Source of the DNA: Diphasiastrum complanatum
Taxonomy: Eukaryota; Streptophyta; Lycopodiopsida; Lycopodiales; Lycopodiaceae
DNA length: 64,000 bases
Reading direction: 5' to 3'
Assembly (NCBI GenBank): GCA_029204225.1
Contig: CM055096.1
Coordinates: 75,365,521 to 75,429,520, forward strand
The translations under genes were made by a program, and so were the position numbers. Below are positions 31,334 to 42,000 of the stretch, piece by piece (the stretch's first letter is position 1; every line of letters begins with the position of its first letter). The notes under the pieces were generated by a model. That model saw nothing but the letters and a program-made list of their open reading frames with translations. It did not search any database and had not been told where the DNA came from.

Positions 31334-32023
31334 CTATAGATCTGTGAAAAGATAAGAAAATTCCATAAATTGGTCTGTATAGGAAGCAAGATCACTGGTC
31401 TGAGTGAGACTACGGAATGTATCACGCTGGGGGTTGAGCCACTGAGGATCAATCATAGCATGACGGAGGTCACAACGAAAGATAGGCCAGATATGGAGCC
31501 CTTCCCGATCAGGATCAGCTTGATAGACCCGCCTCCACGTGGCAGCGCGTCCATCTAAGTGTAAAGCAGCCAAATGGATCTTCTGAGGATCAGTCTTAGG
31601 GTAAATCTGAAAATATGTGTCAAGCTTAGCAAACCAATTCTCTAATAAGTTCCCGTCAGAGGAACCGGAATAGGTAGCAAGCTGTACCCTATCACGAAAA
31701 TCTCGAGCAAAGTGTGGCTCAAGAACTAGGGGACGAGGAAAGAAACCAGTAGGTGGGTTAGGTGGAATGAACTGTCCACCACCAGGCTGACTAGCAGAAA
31801 AAGATGGAAATCCAAATGGAGGGGGAGTCCCAAATGAAGGATAAACAGGAGCTTTAACAAGACCATGAGGCGGTAAAAAATCAATCTGTGACTGCATAGT
31901 GGCAAAGCCGGTCATAACCGTATCTAGGCGAAGAACGAGGCCAGAAAGGGTATCATCCATGCGACGAAACTGATCGGATAGGTTCTCCTGAACAGTCTCA
32001 CTCGGGGTAGGTGAATGTGCCAT
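31334..32023 (-). mobile_element. Gag part of gypsy-2
   Basis: An open 229-residue frame on the - strand. It has a short coiled N-terminus (DQFRRMDDTLSGLVLRLDT), a Pro/Phe/Gly-rich middle, and a retrotransposon gag domain (ENWFAKLDTYFQIYP, WLNPQRDTFRSLTQ). This is the capsid-like part of the fossil element; a zinc knuckle lies further along at about 30980-31020. Confidence 0.75.
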
Positions 32024-32261
32024 AATGAGGAAACTACGAAATGCGAGACAAGACGCTAATCAAGTGGACGAACCGAAGGAGAGGACATAAGTCGTCACAA
32101 CAGGTACGCCAATGAAAAGACGTGACAAATAGTGTAAGTAGTACCTCGCAACTACAAACGAAAGCATGCTGAAAACGGTAGTAAAATGAAGAGATATCGG
32201 GCAGCCACCAAATAGAGATAAGAGGGGCCTGCAAAAGCAACCAAATAATGAGAGAAAGTAG

Positions 32262-32781
32262 CATAGAACCCACGGTTCTCAAAACCGTGGGTCCTAGGAA
32301 CCGTGGGGTGATTAATTAATTAATTAGTTAATTTTTTTCAAAATTTCCCCCAAACGGCAGTTTTGGGCTGTTTTGGGGGGTGGCTGTTTAATCAAAATTA
32401 ATGGTTGTTTAATTTCTGTTTTTTGGGGGTGGGTCACTGGGTCTAACAAATTTATTAGATTTATAGATTACAGATTATTAGATTTAATAGATATACAAAC
32501 TAATGATTATTTGATTAACAAACTAATAGTTTATTAGATTTACAAATTTACAATTATTAGATTAACAGATTATTAGATTAACATATTTACAATTAACAGA
32601 CTAATTCTAATGTTTGTAATACCTAAGCAAATCTTCATTTTTTTGGCATTTTTTGGGGGGTGGGAAACCAAAAAAAATTAAATAATTAATTGTACGGTTC
32701 ACCACGGTTCCAACCAAAAAATTTATGAACCGTACGATTCTCAGAACCGTGGTGAACCGTCCATGATTCATTAATTCTATG
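32262..32781 (+). mobile_element. hAT-type MITE in the gypsy-2 leader, perfect 8-bp duplication
   Basis: A 520-bp element flanked by identical gaaagtag at 32254-32261 and 32782-32789. Its ends are inverted (catagaa...ttctatg). Near both ends the words ccacggttc, gaaccgtgg and accgtac recur in both orientations. The middle is AT-rich with many ttagat/attaac repeats (32440-32600). No coding capacity. The exact 8-bp duplication and short inverted ends are typical of hAT elements. It inserted after the gypsy did. Confidence 0.85.
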
Positions 32782-33081
32782 GAAAGTAGTAACAAGTAGT
32801 GGAGAAAATGGCTAGAAAATGGACTGCCAAATAAGAAAGGGTGCCAAAAAGAGAGGGTTAGGCAGCCAGCAAGCAAGGCTGGAAACTCAGTAGAAAGGAG
32901 GTGGAGACAATGCAAAGAGGGATGGGCTGGGAAAGAGTGCAAAGAGGTTGAGTTGTGGATAGCAAACGGAAAGTAAAGGGGTGCAGGAAGTAGGTGAGGG
33001 TGGGCTGGAAAATGGGCAGTAGGTGGACAGCAGTAGGGCGCCAGTCCTCCTCCAAACGATCGTGATAATCTGCAAAACAAG

Positions 33082-33083
<2 letters not shown>

Positions 33084-33134
<51 letters not shown>
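33084..33134 (+). repeat. (GA)n microsatellite in the gypsy-2 leader
   Basis: A pure GA tract of about 51 bp. Confidence 0.95.
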
Positions 33135-33136
<2 letters not shown>

Positions 33137-33154
33137 GAAAATCCAAGCTGAAAA

Positions 33155-33560
33155 TGGGTGCTGGGCAGCAGCTAGTAAGATCCACAAATGTCCTGCAAAA
33201 AAAAAAATGGGGAAAACCGCTGAAAATGGTGATGAAGTAGGGCGCTGGACAGCCTCCAAACAATCAGCAAAGTGGACAGCAAATCGGTGGAGAAATCCGT
33301 CGAAGATGGCAAAGTAGTAGGGCGCTAGGCAGCAGCTACCAAAATCCGCACATAACCTAAAAAAAAATGGAAAAAACCGCTAAAAATGGTGATGAAGTAG
33401 GGTGCTGGACAGCCTCCAATCAATCCACGAAATGGGCAGCAAATCGGTGGAGAAAATCGACGAAAGTGACAAGGTAGTAGGGCGCTGGCCAGCCTCTACC
33501 AAATCTGGAAAAACGATGGAAATCTGATGAAAAAATCGACGAAAGTGATGGGTTATTAGG
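33155..33560 (-). repeat. Tandem repeats of about 160-170 bp in the gypsy-2 leader
   Basis: About two and a half units sharing agtagggcgctggacagcct, gcaaatcggtggagaaa and aaccgctgaaaatggtgatg. The region between 32800 and 33150 contains looser copies of the same words. No coding sense. Confidence 0.65.
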
Positions 33561-33641
33561 GTTTAGGGTGAACTGTGGAGTGAACCGTGGGGTGAACCGT
33601 GGGGCTTCTACTAAATCTGAAAAGAGTGGTGCAAAGAAAAG

Positions 33642-33654
33642 TGCTTTGATACCA
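33642..33654 (-). other. Primer-binding site of gypsy-2
   Basis: On the - strand TGGTATCAAAGCA follows the LTR directly, matching the initiator-methionine tRNA-type binding site usual in plant LTR elements. Confidence 0.8.
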
Positions 33655-34063
33655 AGTTACGAATGCAACCACAACTGATCTAGAGCTAAGCTATGAAAGA
33701 ATCACATAAGCAAGACTTAACCCTACAAAGCAGGAAAGAGAGATTAAGGAGACTAAAGAGAGAGATCAATATCATCAGTTGAGTAAAAAATGACACGGAT
33801 TCCCTACTTATAGCCTAAAGGAAGCCCCAAAAAGAAGCTTCCAGTGGCAAGGGCCCAACTGGGAGGGATAATAGTGCGCCCTCCAAGAAGGGTCCCACTC
33901 TCCAGTAATATGTCCAAATGTCCAAATAATGAATAATAAGGCCCAAGGCCAACCATATAGTCTAAGTGTCAGTAATGAATAAAAAAGGGCCCAAGGCCTG
34001 CTTATGCCTAAGTAAAGTAAATGTAAATGGACGTGACGAATGTAATGAGCCAAGTCCATAACT
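33655..34063 (-). repeat. Gypsy-2 5' LTR
   Basis: 409-bp partner of the LTR at 24351, next to the primer-binding site. Confidence 0.9.
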
Positions 34064-34202
34064 GAGAGAGAGAGAGAGATATGGTGAGATATTGAGAGAG
34101 AGAGAGAGGTGTACAGGTGGGTGTGTGCGTGTGTTATGATTTGTGTGTGTGTGTGTGAGGAATAGATGAGGGTGTGTGCTTGGGTTTACGGTATAGGAGG
34201 AG

Positions 34203-34251
<49 letters not shown>

Positions 34252-34264
34252 ATGGATTTGTGTG

Positions 34265-34305
<41 letters not shown>
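34064..34305 (+). repeat. Cluster of (GA)n and (GT)n microsatellites
   Basis: GA tracts at 34064-34078, 34095-34108 and 34204-34248, and GT tracts at 34140-34157 and 34270-34304. The gypsy-2 LTR adjoins on the left. Confidence 0.9.
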
Positions 34306-34306
<1 letters not shown>

Positions 34307-34351
34307 GCATCGGAAGCAAGAGGCAGACATTCCAAAGATGCTGCGATAGAC

Positions 34352-34500
34352 TCGGCAGAGACACCCGGAGCTACAGATCCCCGCCCCCGCTGTCGAGGGG
34401 GGTGAGGATGAGCGGATTGGAATTAACTTCACTGCACAACAGCTAGCCATGGTCAAGGAAAGGGTGCGAATTCGTCGAGCTAACCAGGAAGCCCAGTGAG
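34352..34500 (+). pseudogene. Short coding-like fragment, unknown
   Basis: After a TAG at about 34349, one frame stays open for 49 codons: basic TRQRHPELQIPAPAVEGG, then INFTAQQLAMVKERVRIRR and a TGA at about 34498. The composition and acidic/basic alternation look protein-coding, as at the C-terminal end of a longer gene or transposon protein. I do not recognise the family. A repeated word (cagccgtatgtggc) at 34574 and 34661 follows it. Confidence 0.35.
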
Positions 34501-36022
34501 AGCGAGACAACAATGCACCTGACCAGGGCGAGGAGTCAGTGGAGGATTCGTAGGAATGCTAAGACTAGATAAGGTCCAGCCGTATGTGGCAGATTGTTTC
34601 TGTGAAATTTTTGACAGTAGATGAGGCGGCATATAGTTAGACAGTAGCATAAAAACCAGACCCAGCCGTATGTGGCGGGATACGCAATGTTATTCTGATA
34701 CATTTCTTGAATTAATATAGTGTATTTTTTTGTGCAACACGCGCCTGGTTTTGTGAAACGCAAGCTCTGTATTTTTTAAATGCAATGCAATGTATGTGTT
34801 TATGAAATGTTATGTTTTATCTCAATTATGGTGGGCATGGGCATGTGAACTCTGTCAGAAACTAGGAGGGAAAAAGGGAGCGATTACTCTTTTTCTTTGG
34901 CTGGCTTCCATGACCAAGTAAAAAACAAGACTGAAATAAGTAGTAGCTTGTCTGGCAGCTTCGGAACACGAAATCGTTCTTTTCTTTTTCAATCCTTGCT
35001 ACAATTTTGTCCTATACTTGAATTGAAGCTATCTCGTTAAACCCTGGGACGCACACTAGAACTTTGCATCAACAAATTCAGGCTCAATCCCATCAAAATG
35101 TCATGTAATGGTGTCCCATGCTATCTTGGGCATTGACACGCTTCAACCCCAACCGCTCAAGGCCACAAGTTTCTGGGAGACATGAATGCTCACTACAGTA
35201 CGTCCCTTCTTTTCAACCTTACCAAAGGCAGTGTCCTTCGTGAGGAGTTCTCTTGCATGGGCCCAATCAACACCATTCTCAGACTATTGAGACCTCACTT
35301 AGATGTTTTCAATAGCCTGAAGAACTATTTGCAAAACATGCTCAAACTGACTTTCACTAACACCGTCCTTGTCATATACCAAGCAGCCTCAATACATGTG
35401 CAGAATCAAGCACATGTGTGTGCAAAATTCTGTCACTTATATCGAAGTTCCAAAGGACCACCTTGGAGTTGAAAATTGTGAGCAACCGGGGGGGGTAGGA
35501 TGGGGAAAGTTATTTCTAATTGATTTTGGGCATGTGGGAGTGAGCGGGGAGGGGCCTGTATTTTTTTTTCTTTTTTTTAATTTGCGCCTGGGGTGGACGC
35601 GCCCACCCCGGACGCACCCGTGCCCGGACACGCGTCCGCGCCCACCATCGCTTCCTTAGCTACTAGGTATAAAATTACATAGGCCCCCTTTTTCCATTGG
35701 AATGGGACCTGCATCAGCTAGTTTTGAACCATAAAAACCAATCCAATTCACAAACCATAGTTGAGCTAATTGGGTTCGATGAAACACTATTAGGTGATCT
35801 TATACTTCGTGGTTCGACTCCATAAAGCTGAAAATTGCAACTCTCTCTTTTGTTATGTTTAGGTACTATCCTCCACCTCACCGTAATATAATCAATACAC
35901 AAAAATTTATTAAAATAAAACCCTCTTTAAAGTATTGTGATTTATAAAAAAATCAGCACAAATATCTTGTTTTATGTCATACCTTCAAAGAAGGGCTGAA
36001 AGTAACACGTAATTTCCCATAC
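34501..36022. other. Intergenic or 3' flank of the SEUSS-like gene, nothing certain
   Basis: The last exons and 3' UTR of the SEUSS-like gene should lie here on the - strand, but I could not recognise them. The frame 35182-35472 (+) resembles nothing I know. Confidence 0.4.
35555..35660 (+). repeat. GC-rich motif island: ggacgcgcc / gtccg words after T tracts
   Basis: T9 and T8 runs, then ggacgcgcccaccccggacg and further gacacgcgtccgcgccc in both orientations. It is strongly GC-rich in an AT-rich setting and shares words with 24105-24240. Confidence 0.5.
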
Positions 36023-36093
36023 CTCACAACCTGCAGGACATCCAGTTTCACTATCATGTTTTAGAAGCTCCATGATGATACTGGCACCAGAGA
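36023..36093 (-). CDS. SEU/SLK-like: SEUSS-like gene, exon near the end of the Ldb-like domain
   Basis: 71 nt, acceptor ATATCAG|TC (36093) and donor GAG|GTATGG (36023/36022). It reads SGASIIMELLKHDSETGCPA. The family has EVVNSMKDLIDYSRETGTGP. The pattern of hydrophobics plus ETG and the splice sites support it. The C-terminal Q-rich tail expected after it was not found. Confidence 0.6.
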
Positions 36094-39000
36094 CTGATAT
36101 TACTCAAACAAAATAATAGGACAAAACAGATGGAGAAAATAACAAGAATCAAATCACATACATGACTATAAATCAATCAACCACCTTTAAACAACTCAAA
36201 ATGGAAAGATATCCTTAATGTTTTGTGGAGAAACTCTACTAGAAGAATGAAAGAACTTACTATAGTCACCTATAGGAAAATGCAAAATACAAAGAGAGTT
36301 TATACTAATTCAAAGTGATCATGAAATGTTCACAATTCTGTTGAACAAGGGATGAATATGAGTATAATCTTTTCTATAGCCCCGGTTCAAATATGTATAT
36401 TCTTTTACTAATCATGGGTCCACAAACATGGACCCCATTTATCCTGTATACCAGCTCTGTACTCTTGAGGTTCAAGCTCAACTATATCTATTGAATCTTA
36501 TGTATACATCAGAAAATGTTTGTTTTGGTCTCAATAATTGCGGAGACATTGCATCATCCCTTCTCTATATGCTTACACAGCGCATCACTAAGTTATATAT
36601 CTGGACATCGCAGAAACAACCCAAACCCATGTCCTGGATTTGAAAAGCTTACATACTGCAAATGGAATCGGAGCATGTCAATTTTCTGCAATTGAATGCG
36701 TACACATGTGGTTCGGTTCTTGAGGGAAGTCTTGCATATTTTCTTGAAATTTTGCAACTATCTATATGGTTCCTTACTACAGTCATGGAAACTAAGATAA
36801 CTTTTGGAAATATAGGACTGTTGTACTCATCTCTTATTGTGACTAACCTCTAACAAGAATGAGAACAGAGATTTTTCTTCATCATCAAACTACATAATGC
36901 TTTGATAACATCCTGAAATCCCACAAAATAACAAGCATGTAAACTGTGCACTTTCCTTTACATGTTATATTCACAGCCTTAATTCTTTGTACCAGCTATT
37001 TTGCTTCTGCTCATTATAGTCACTAATACTGTAAGGGGACACAGGTCCGGCGATCCCTCCATAAGTGCAACTAACTATAGATCTTGCCTTTCTTGCCAGC
37101 TGAATTTGTAACAGCAAGGTGCAGTAGAAAGTTTTAGGCGTTAATTTCCATCATTAATTGGAATTTGGCTTAAAAGGTTCTTGAACTTTTTTCAGCTCAT
37201 TATCCAGAGTTTTTACCTTGAACTAGTATCTAAGCTAGTTGTGGAATACCTGCATCTTGATATATGAGAATGTGAAATCAGACGCTTCATCATTATACAG
37301 TCACCAAGTATTGGAACTGAACTGGCTATGGAAGCCATCAAACAAATGAAGCTGTAGTTTGATCCTTCCTGTGTTTACTTTCCTTGTGTCGGGAAAATAC
37401 TGATGCACTAGCATGTTCATTTACAGACCAAGTGTCACATACTGTACATCTGAAACGGGTCATTAAGATCATGAAATGTGTCAGTACCAGCTGCATAGTA
37501 CTTTCAATTTGGTGAAACGACTAAATAAGCATGCTCTCTGATGTTTATAAGACTATCACTTATTGCACCTTCCATTTATCAAAGATGGAATCTGAACAAA
37601 CTCGTGTGTCTAGTCCAAATAGCAAATTTTAACAAATTGTGTGGACCTTTTCATAACAAGAATGCAGACCTGACTCAATATATCACCAAGTTGTAGCTGG
37701 ATCCAGTTGACAATCAAGTATATAAAGTGCTGAACTTGCCTTCACCCTTCTTCTACTTTTCTATAGAAAAAAATTCTGATCCTTCTGAAAATAGATTGTA
37801 TAGATAAAAGAAATTCTTATTCGTACGTAACTCTTGTATCGTGAAGAGTAGGGATGAAATACATAACCCCACATTTGCCTGTTTCAAAGCCTTATTGGAA
37901 AAAAGAAATAGTCCTCACCCTCAAATCAGAAAAAATCGACTCGTGCACAGCCTTTGAATACTCCAGCACAATTTTTCCAGAGCTCAGAATGTATCTCCTG
38001 ATGTATAAAGTGAGAAAACAATACAGTTTAAAATTTGGCTTCCTTGCAATGCATATATATGGACATATAACTAGAAAAGACTAATCTTCAAGAAAGAGTC
38101 ACATACTCTTCTGCAAAATCCAAAAATAGCATTTCCTCCAGTAATCCACTTTCGTATTTGATCTTAAAGAGTCGTGGGAGAACATCTGTGCTAGACTCTG
38201 TTATAAGAATTCCAACAAATCAGGCCAGTGATACAAAGAAGAACCTGATATTTTCATGATTGATTTTGAAAGAAGTAAAATTTTATACAATTGCATGAAT
38301 TATATCCTCTAGTTTCATACTTCATTTAACATTTCCACAGAGAAGCTATGCCTGTCTGAAAGAGAGCAACCTTTCTACTGCAAGGAACTATGGTGTGGAC
38401 TGAAGGTTTGCAACGACGGATATGTTTGGGAAACACAATCGCCCATGATAATGGAATAATTAATTATAGTAATGAGCTAAAAAGACTGCCTTTGAAAATC
38501 AGCCCTTACCAAAACCACGCCCTGGCTCAACACCACAGAGATTACAGAACCAATAATCCTGCAGACAACAATATAACTCAGTCCTATTTCTAGCGTGATA
38601 GACACATCCATATTGTAGAGCAGTACACAAAAAGGACTACATCAACCTCACTTCTGGGTTCATAAACTTAGCAGCCAAAAAAAGAAATTCTAGCTATTTC
38701 AGTAATTTCAACATATCCAGTAATCCAGCGTTATTGTCAAATTGTTTTGGTCCTACAAGAAACTTGCAATGTTCCAACAGCAGGCTTATTTAAAAAGGAA
38801 CAAGATTTACTTGAGTATCAATAAAAGATGAAATATTTTACCCTGTGACAGATACTATTGAAGTGATGATGATGCACACAGCTATGGTGAGAGCACTGAA
38901 TGGTTCAAAGATGTGAAACAAGCTACTTACATTGGCAATCTATTTGCATTAGCATGAGCGATTCATCTTCTAAAACTTGGAAAGGAGAGCTTTGCTGGCA

Positions 39001-42000
39001 TTTATTTACAGTAAGCTTGTTAATAACAGTTTCTTAAATAATAACAAAATTAAGGTAAAAGAAAAGTTCTGCATAAGAATGTTAAAAAGATGCTCAAACC
39101 ATTGGAAATAGGCCTTGAGCATGGCGACCAACAGGTGATGCATTGTAGCTAGTTAAACACCAACGCTTTGCAGCACCTTGCATGAAAAACTTTTGTACTA
39201 GTTCCTTCCAAAACTGTATGCTATTATCCTGCATTCAAAGCAGAATTTCAGAAGACCTACGTTGGAGTCCAAAGAACCCATTTGATACCAGAATGGCACT
39301 TTACAATTCAAACAGAATGCAATCTCAACTAAGATATTTTCTAACAAGAATGTACTTTAAAATAGTCGCTGTGAGTTGTTTCGACAAATATCAACTGACT
39401 GTGTGTACGGCTTCATAACCGTCAAGCATCGTGGCAGCAGCACTTCCCAAAGGCTTTGAGTTCACAATTTTCAAAGATGTGATTGGCGCTGGTAGATAAT
39501 ACTGGAACAAAGAGCTGGTAGGGCCTAAGCTAAAAGCATCTCAAATATGCTGTGAAATCGATGTCTTGCATGTTGCTAACAGAGAGGTGAAGTACTTCTT
39601 GAAGTTTTCTTCTTGTTAACATTTCCTTCTTTTCAAAGATGATTAAGCTCAAGACAGTTGCCAATCCCTATATCACAATGTCACTTCGAGGACAAAAAAG
39701 CTTCACATTAATGCAATTCACTGATTACTTAATGAGGGCCCTGGGAAAGCTTTTAGAGATATGGATTACTTCTTTTCATCCATGCACTTTGGACCAGCCT
39801 ATGTCATTTGCCACTTTTCTTAAGCACAAAAATGTTGCCCTCAAGTAACTATGTGTCATTTGCTGGTTATTCCTCAAAGTCACACATGGAATTCTATTAC
39901 ACAAACCTACTAGTGTTGCTCCAGTATATTCTGGACAGTCTTCTTGTACTGCAACTACACAGCTTGAACATATGTCATAAGTGCAAAAGTACAAGTCACT
40001 ATCTTTGTGATTATTTCCATTTCTCCAGAAAGACTTTTTCTGTTTAATGGAGATGACATTTACGCCACAATGTATGCATGAATCATTGATAAGAACACTG
40101 ATGCATGCACCTCACTTGAGTTCCATGCTTCCATAGCATGAAGGTGAATGAACTCTACCACAAAGTTGCAGTCCGCGTTCCGGAACGCAATCCGGGATTT
40201 CCCACTAGGGTTTCCCGGAACGCAAATTTATTTTTATTTTTTTTTTGGATAGTTGCCAATATGGGTATCATGTGAAGGATATCAAAAAAGCAATTGTTAT
40301 GCAGATCTGTTGCTTGATTTCAGATGGCTGCAGCATTTTCTAGCAGAAAACGGAATCAGTAGATCTGCAAACCATTGGCATCAGAACACCATTTCAAAAC
40401 TGATTTCTGATATCTATTGGAAAAGCATGTCCACCATTCAATTACGGTTTAGTTAGTATTAAACTCAAAAAAAAAAAAAAATTGCCCATCACTCCTTTTT
40501 CCACAAAAAAAAAAAAAAAAAAAAGATCCGGGTCGCGGATCGCTGACCGGATCGCACGATCTGAAACGTTTTTGCAGCGGATCGTGATCCGCTGCAACTA
40601 AGCTCTACGACTATCTGCTTGCAAATTTAAATTGCATGTAGGTATTTTATTGCTTTGGTGGATTCTGACAGCACAAATTTTTATGAAAATTCGGGATTAT
40701 CCCATATAGTCTAATTAAAAATAGTAACATAGTATGTTGGGACCCATGGACCAAAGTGAATGTCCTGTCCCATAAGTGGCCTATAACGCAATCAAGCATA
40801 TGTTTTTAAGTCATAAATCCTTCATACAAGACAAGCACACCAGTCCCCAACATCCAAGTCTGTGAAAGAACGCCATTCACCTACATCACCTATACATCTG
40901 AGGACTATGCCATTAATAAAGACCTCATCCGGCTGTATCTCATTACGCCCTACATGAATTTAACAAACAATCAGCAAAACTAATCCTGTTAAAGATAAAT
41001 AACATAAGTGATTATTTTTTATTTTCCAATCAAATGACGCCTGATGACTTTCAAGCCCAACTTTATATAATATGTTATCCTCCCTGTTGATTTGCTCTCT
41101 GCTGAGAAATTGTAAAAAAAAGTTCTTTCTATTTAATTTTAATGATGCCCTGAATGAAAAAAAACCTTTAGCATCAAAGATCTAAGGATCTAACAAAAGA
41201 CAACATTAGATTCATGATATCACTTCAAACATACCGAAGGCCGTCGTCTTTGCTCCTGAATATATTGCATTAGAAGCTGCTCACATTTGATTGCTAACCC
41301 CTGTGACACTGGATGTCTCACAGCAGCATCTGCAAGCCTTGCAGATAGTGATGTCCCTCCCATTGAAATGTGCTGTAACGGATGCCTGCCTCCAACCTTC
41401 AACCCCTGCATTAACTGACTTTGAAGCCTTGGTTGCATTAGCGGAAAGATCTGGTGTGCGCCAGACACAAAACTGTTTGCACTTCGATTGCCTTCAAATG
41501 ATTCAGGCCTTAGTAGCTGAAAGGATGGCTGCTGAGATGGGTGGCACATTGACTGATAACCATTTTGATTGGTCATACCTTGCTGAAACCTTAATTGCTC
41601 ATTGACTGCATGTGCATGTATATGATCCTGTGGAAGCATCTTTGCTCGAATTTCAGAATGCCCATGCCCATGAACAAGGTTTGTCATACGTGGCTGGTGA
41701 GGTAACTGTCAATATAAATAAGCTATTCAGAGCAATATAACAATGTTTGTCAAGCACTACTGATCATCATGCTTTCAAAAAGGTGTATCATTTTTTAGGC
41801 GGTTGTTACATGTTCAAAGTTTAGATGCCTTCAGGCTCATTTAAGTAACAATGCCAAAACTCGTAAGAGACAAAAATTTAGATAAACTTGAAAGAGAAAG
41901 GTTCTGATAGGAAAAACGCATCACTAAAATAGGTTCTCAAGTTGATAATGAGCTTTGGATCACAATTATGAAAATTAATATGACATGCAAAGGGATCAGC

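Larger units (their letters stand above)
24351..34063 (-). mobile_element. Ty3/gypsy chromovirus remnant, two LTRs, with nested insertions
   Basis: A 9.7-kb element on the - strand, bounded by LTRs at 24351-24754 and 33655-34063 with AGTTA...TAACT ends. Reading from the right it shows a primer-binding site, a long leader (about 32030-33650), gag (31334-32023) with a CCHC knuckle (CFRCKNPDHFARDC, about 30980-31020), an aspartic protease-like part (about 30490-30770, ATADTHS), reverse transcriptase and RNase H inside a tandemly repeated segment (26768-30140), integrase (about 25960-26600 with HVGGHFGFQKSY and DWDSKFTS) and a chromodomain-like end (about 24900-25000, FLVQWDGRP). The integrase is split by a solo LTR. 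It is broken, with numerous interruptions. The LTRs differ by roughly 3 percent by eye, so the insertion is moderately young. It lies in GA-rich DNA (cagag on the left, gagag on the right). Confidence 0.9.

Noticed and set aside
32262-32781. Rho-independent-type terminators or bacterial hairpins
   Set aside because: The setting is a eukaryotic nuclear genome and the hairpins lie inside a MITE with a target duplication.
35182-35472. 96-codon + strand frame as a host gene
   Set aside because: No domain, no splice context and AT-rich surroundings; length is compatible with chance.
41291-41605. 104-codon + strand frame opposite the second SEUSS-like exon
   Set aside because: It is the antisense shadow of an exon with good splice sites and family match on the - strand.
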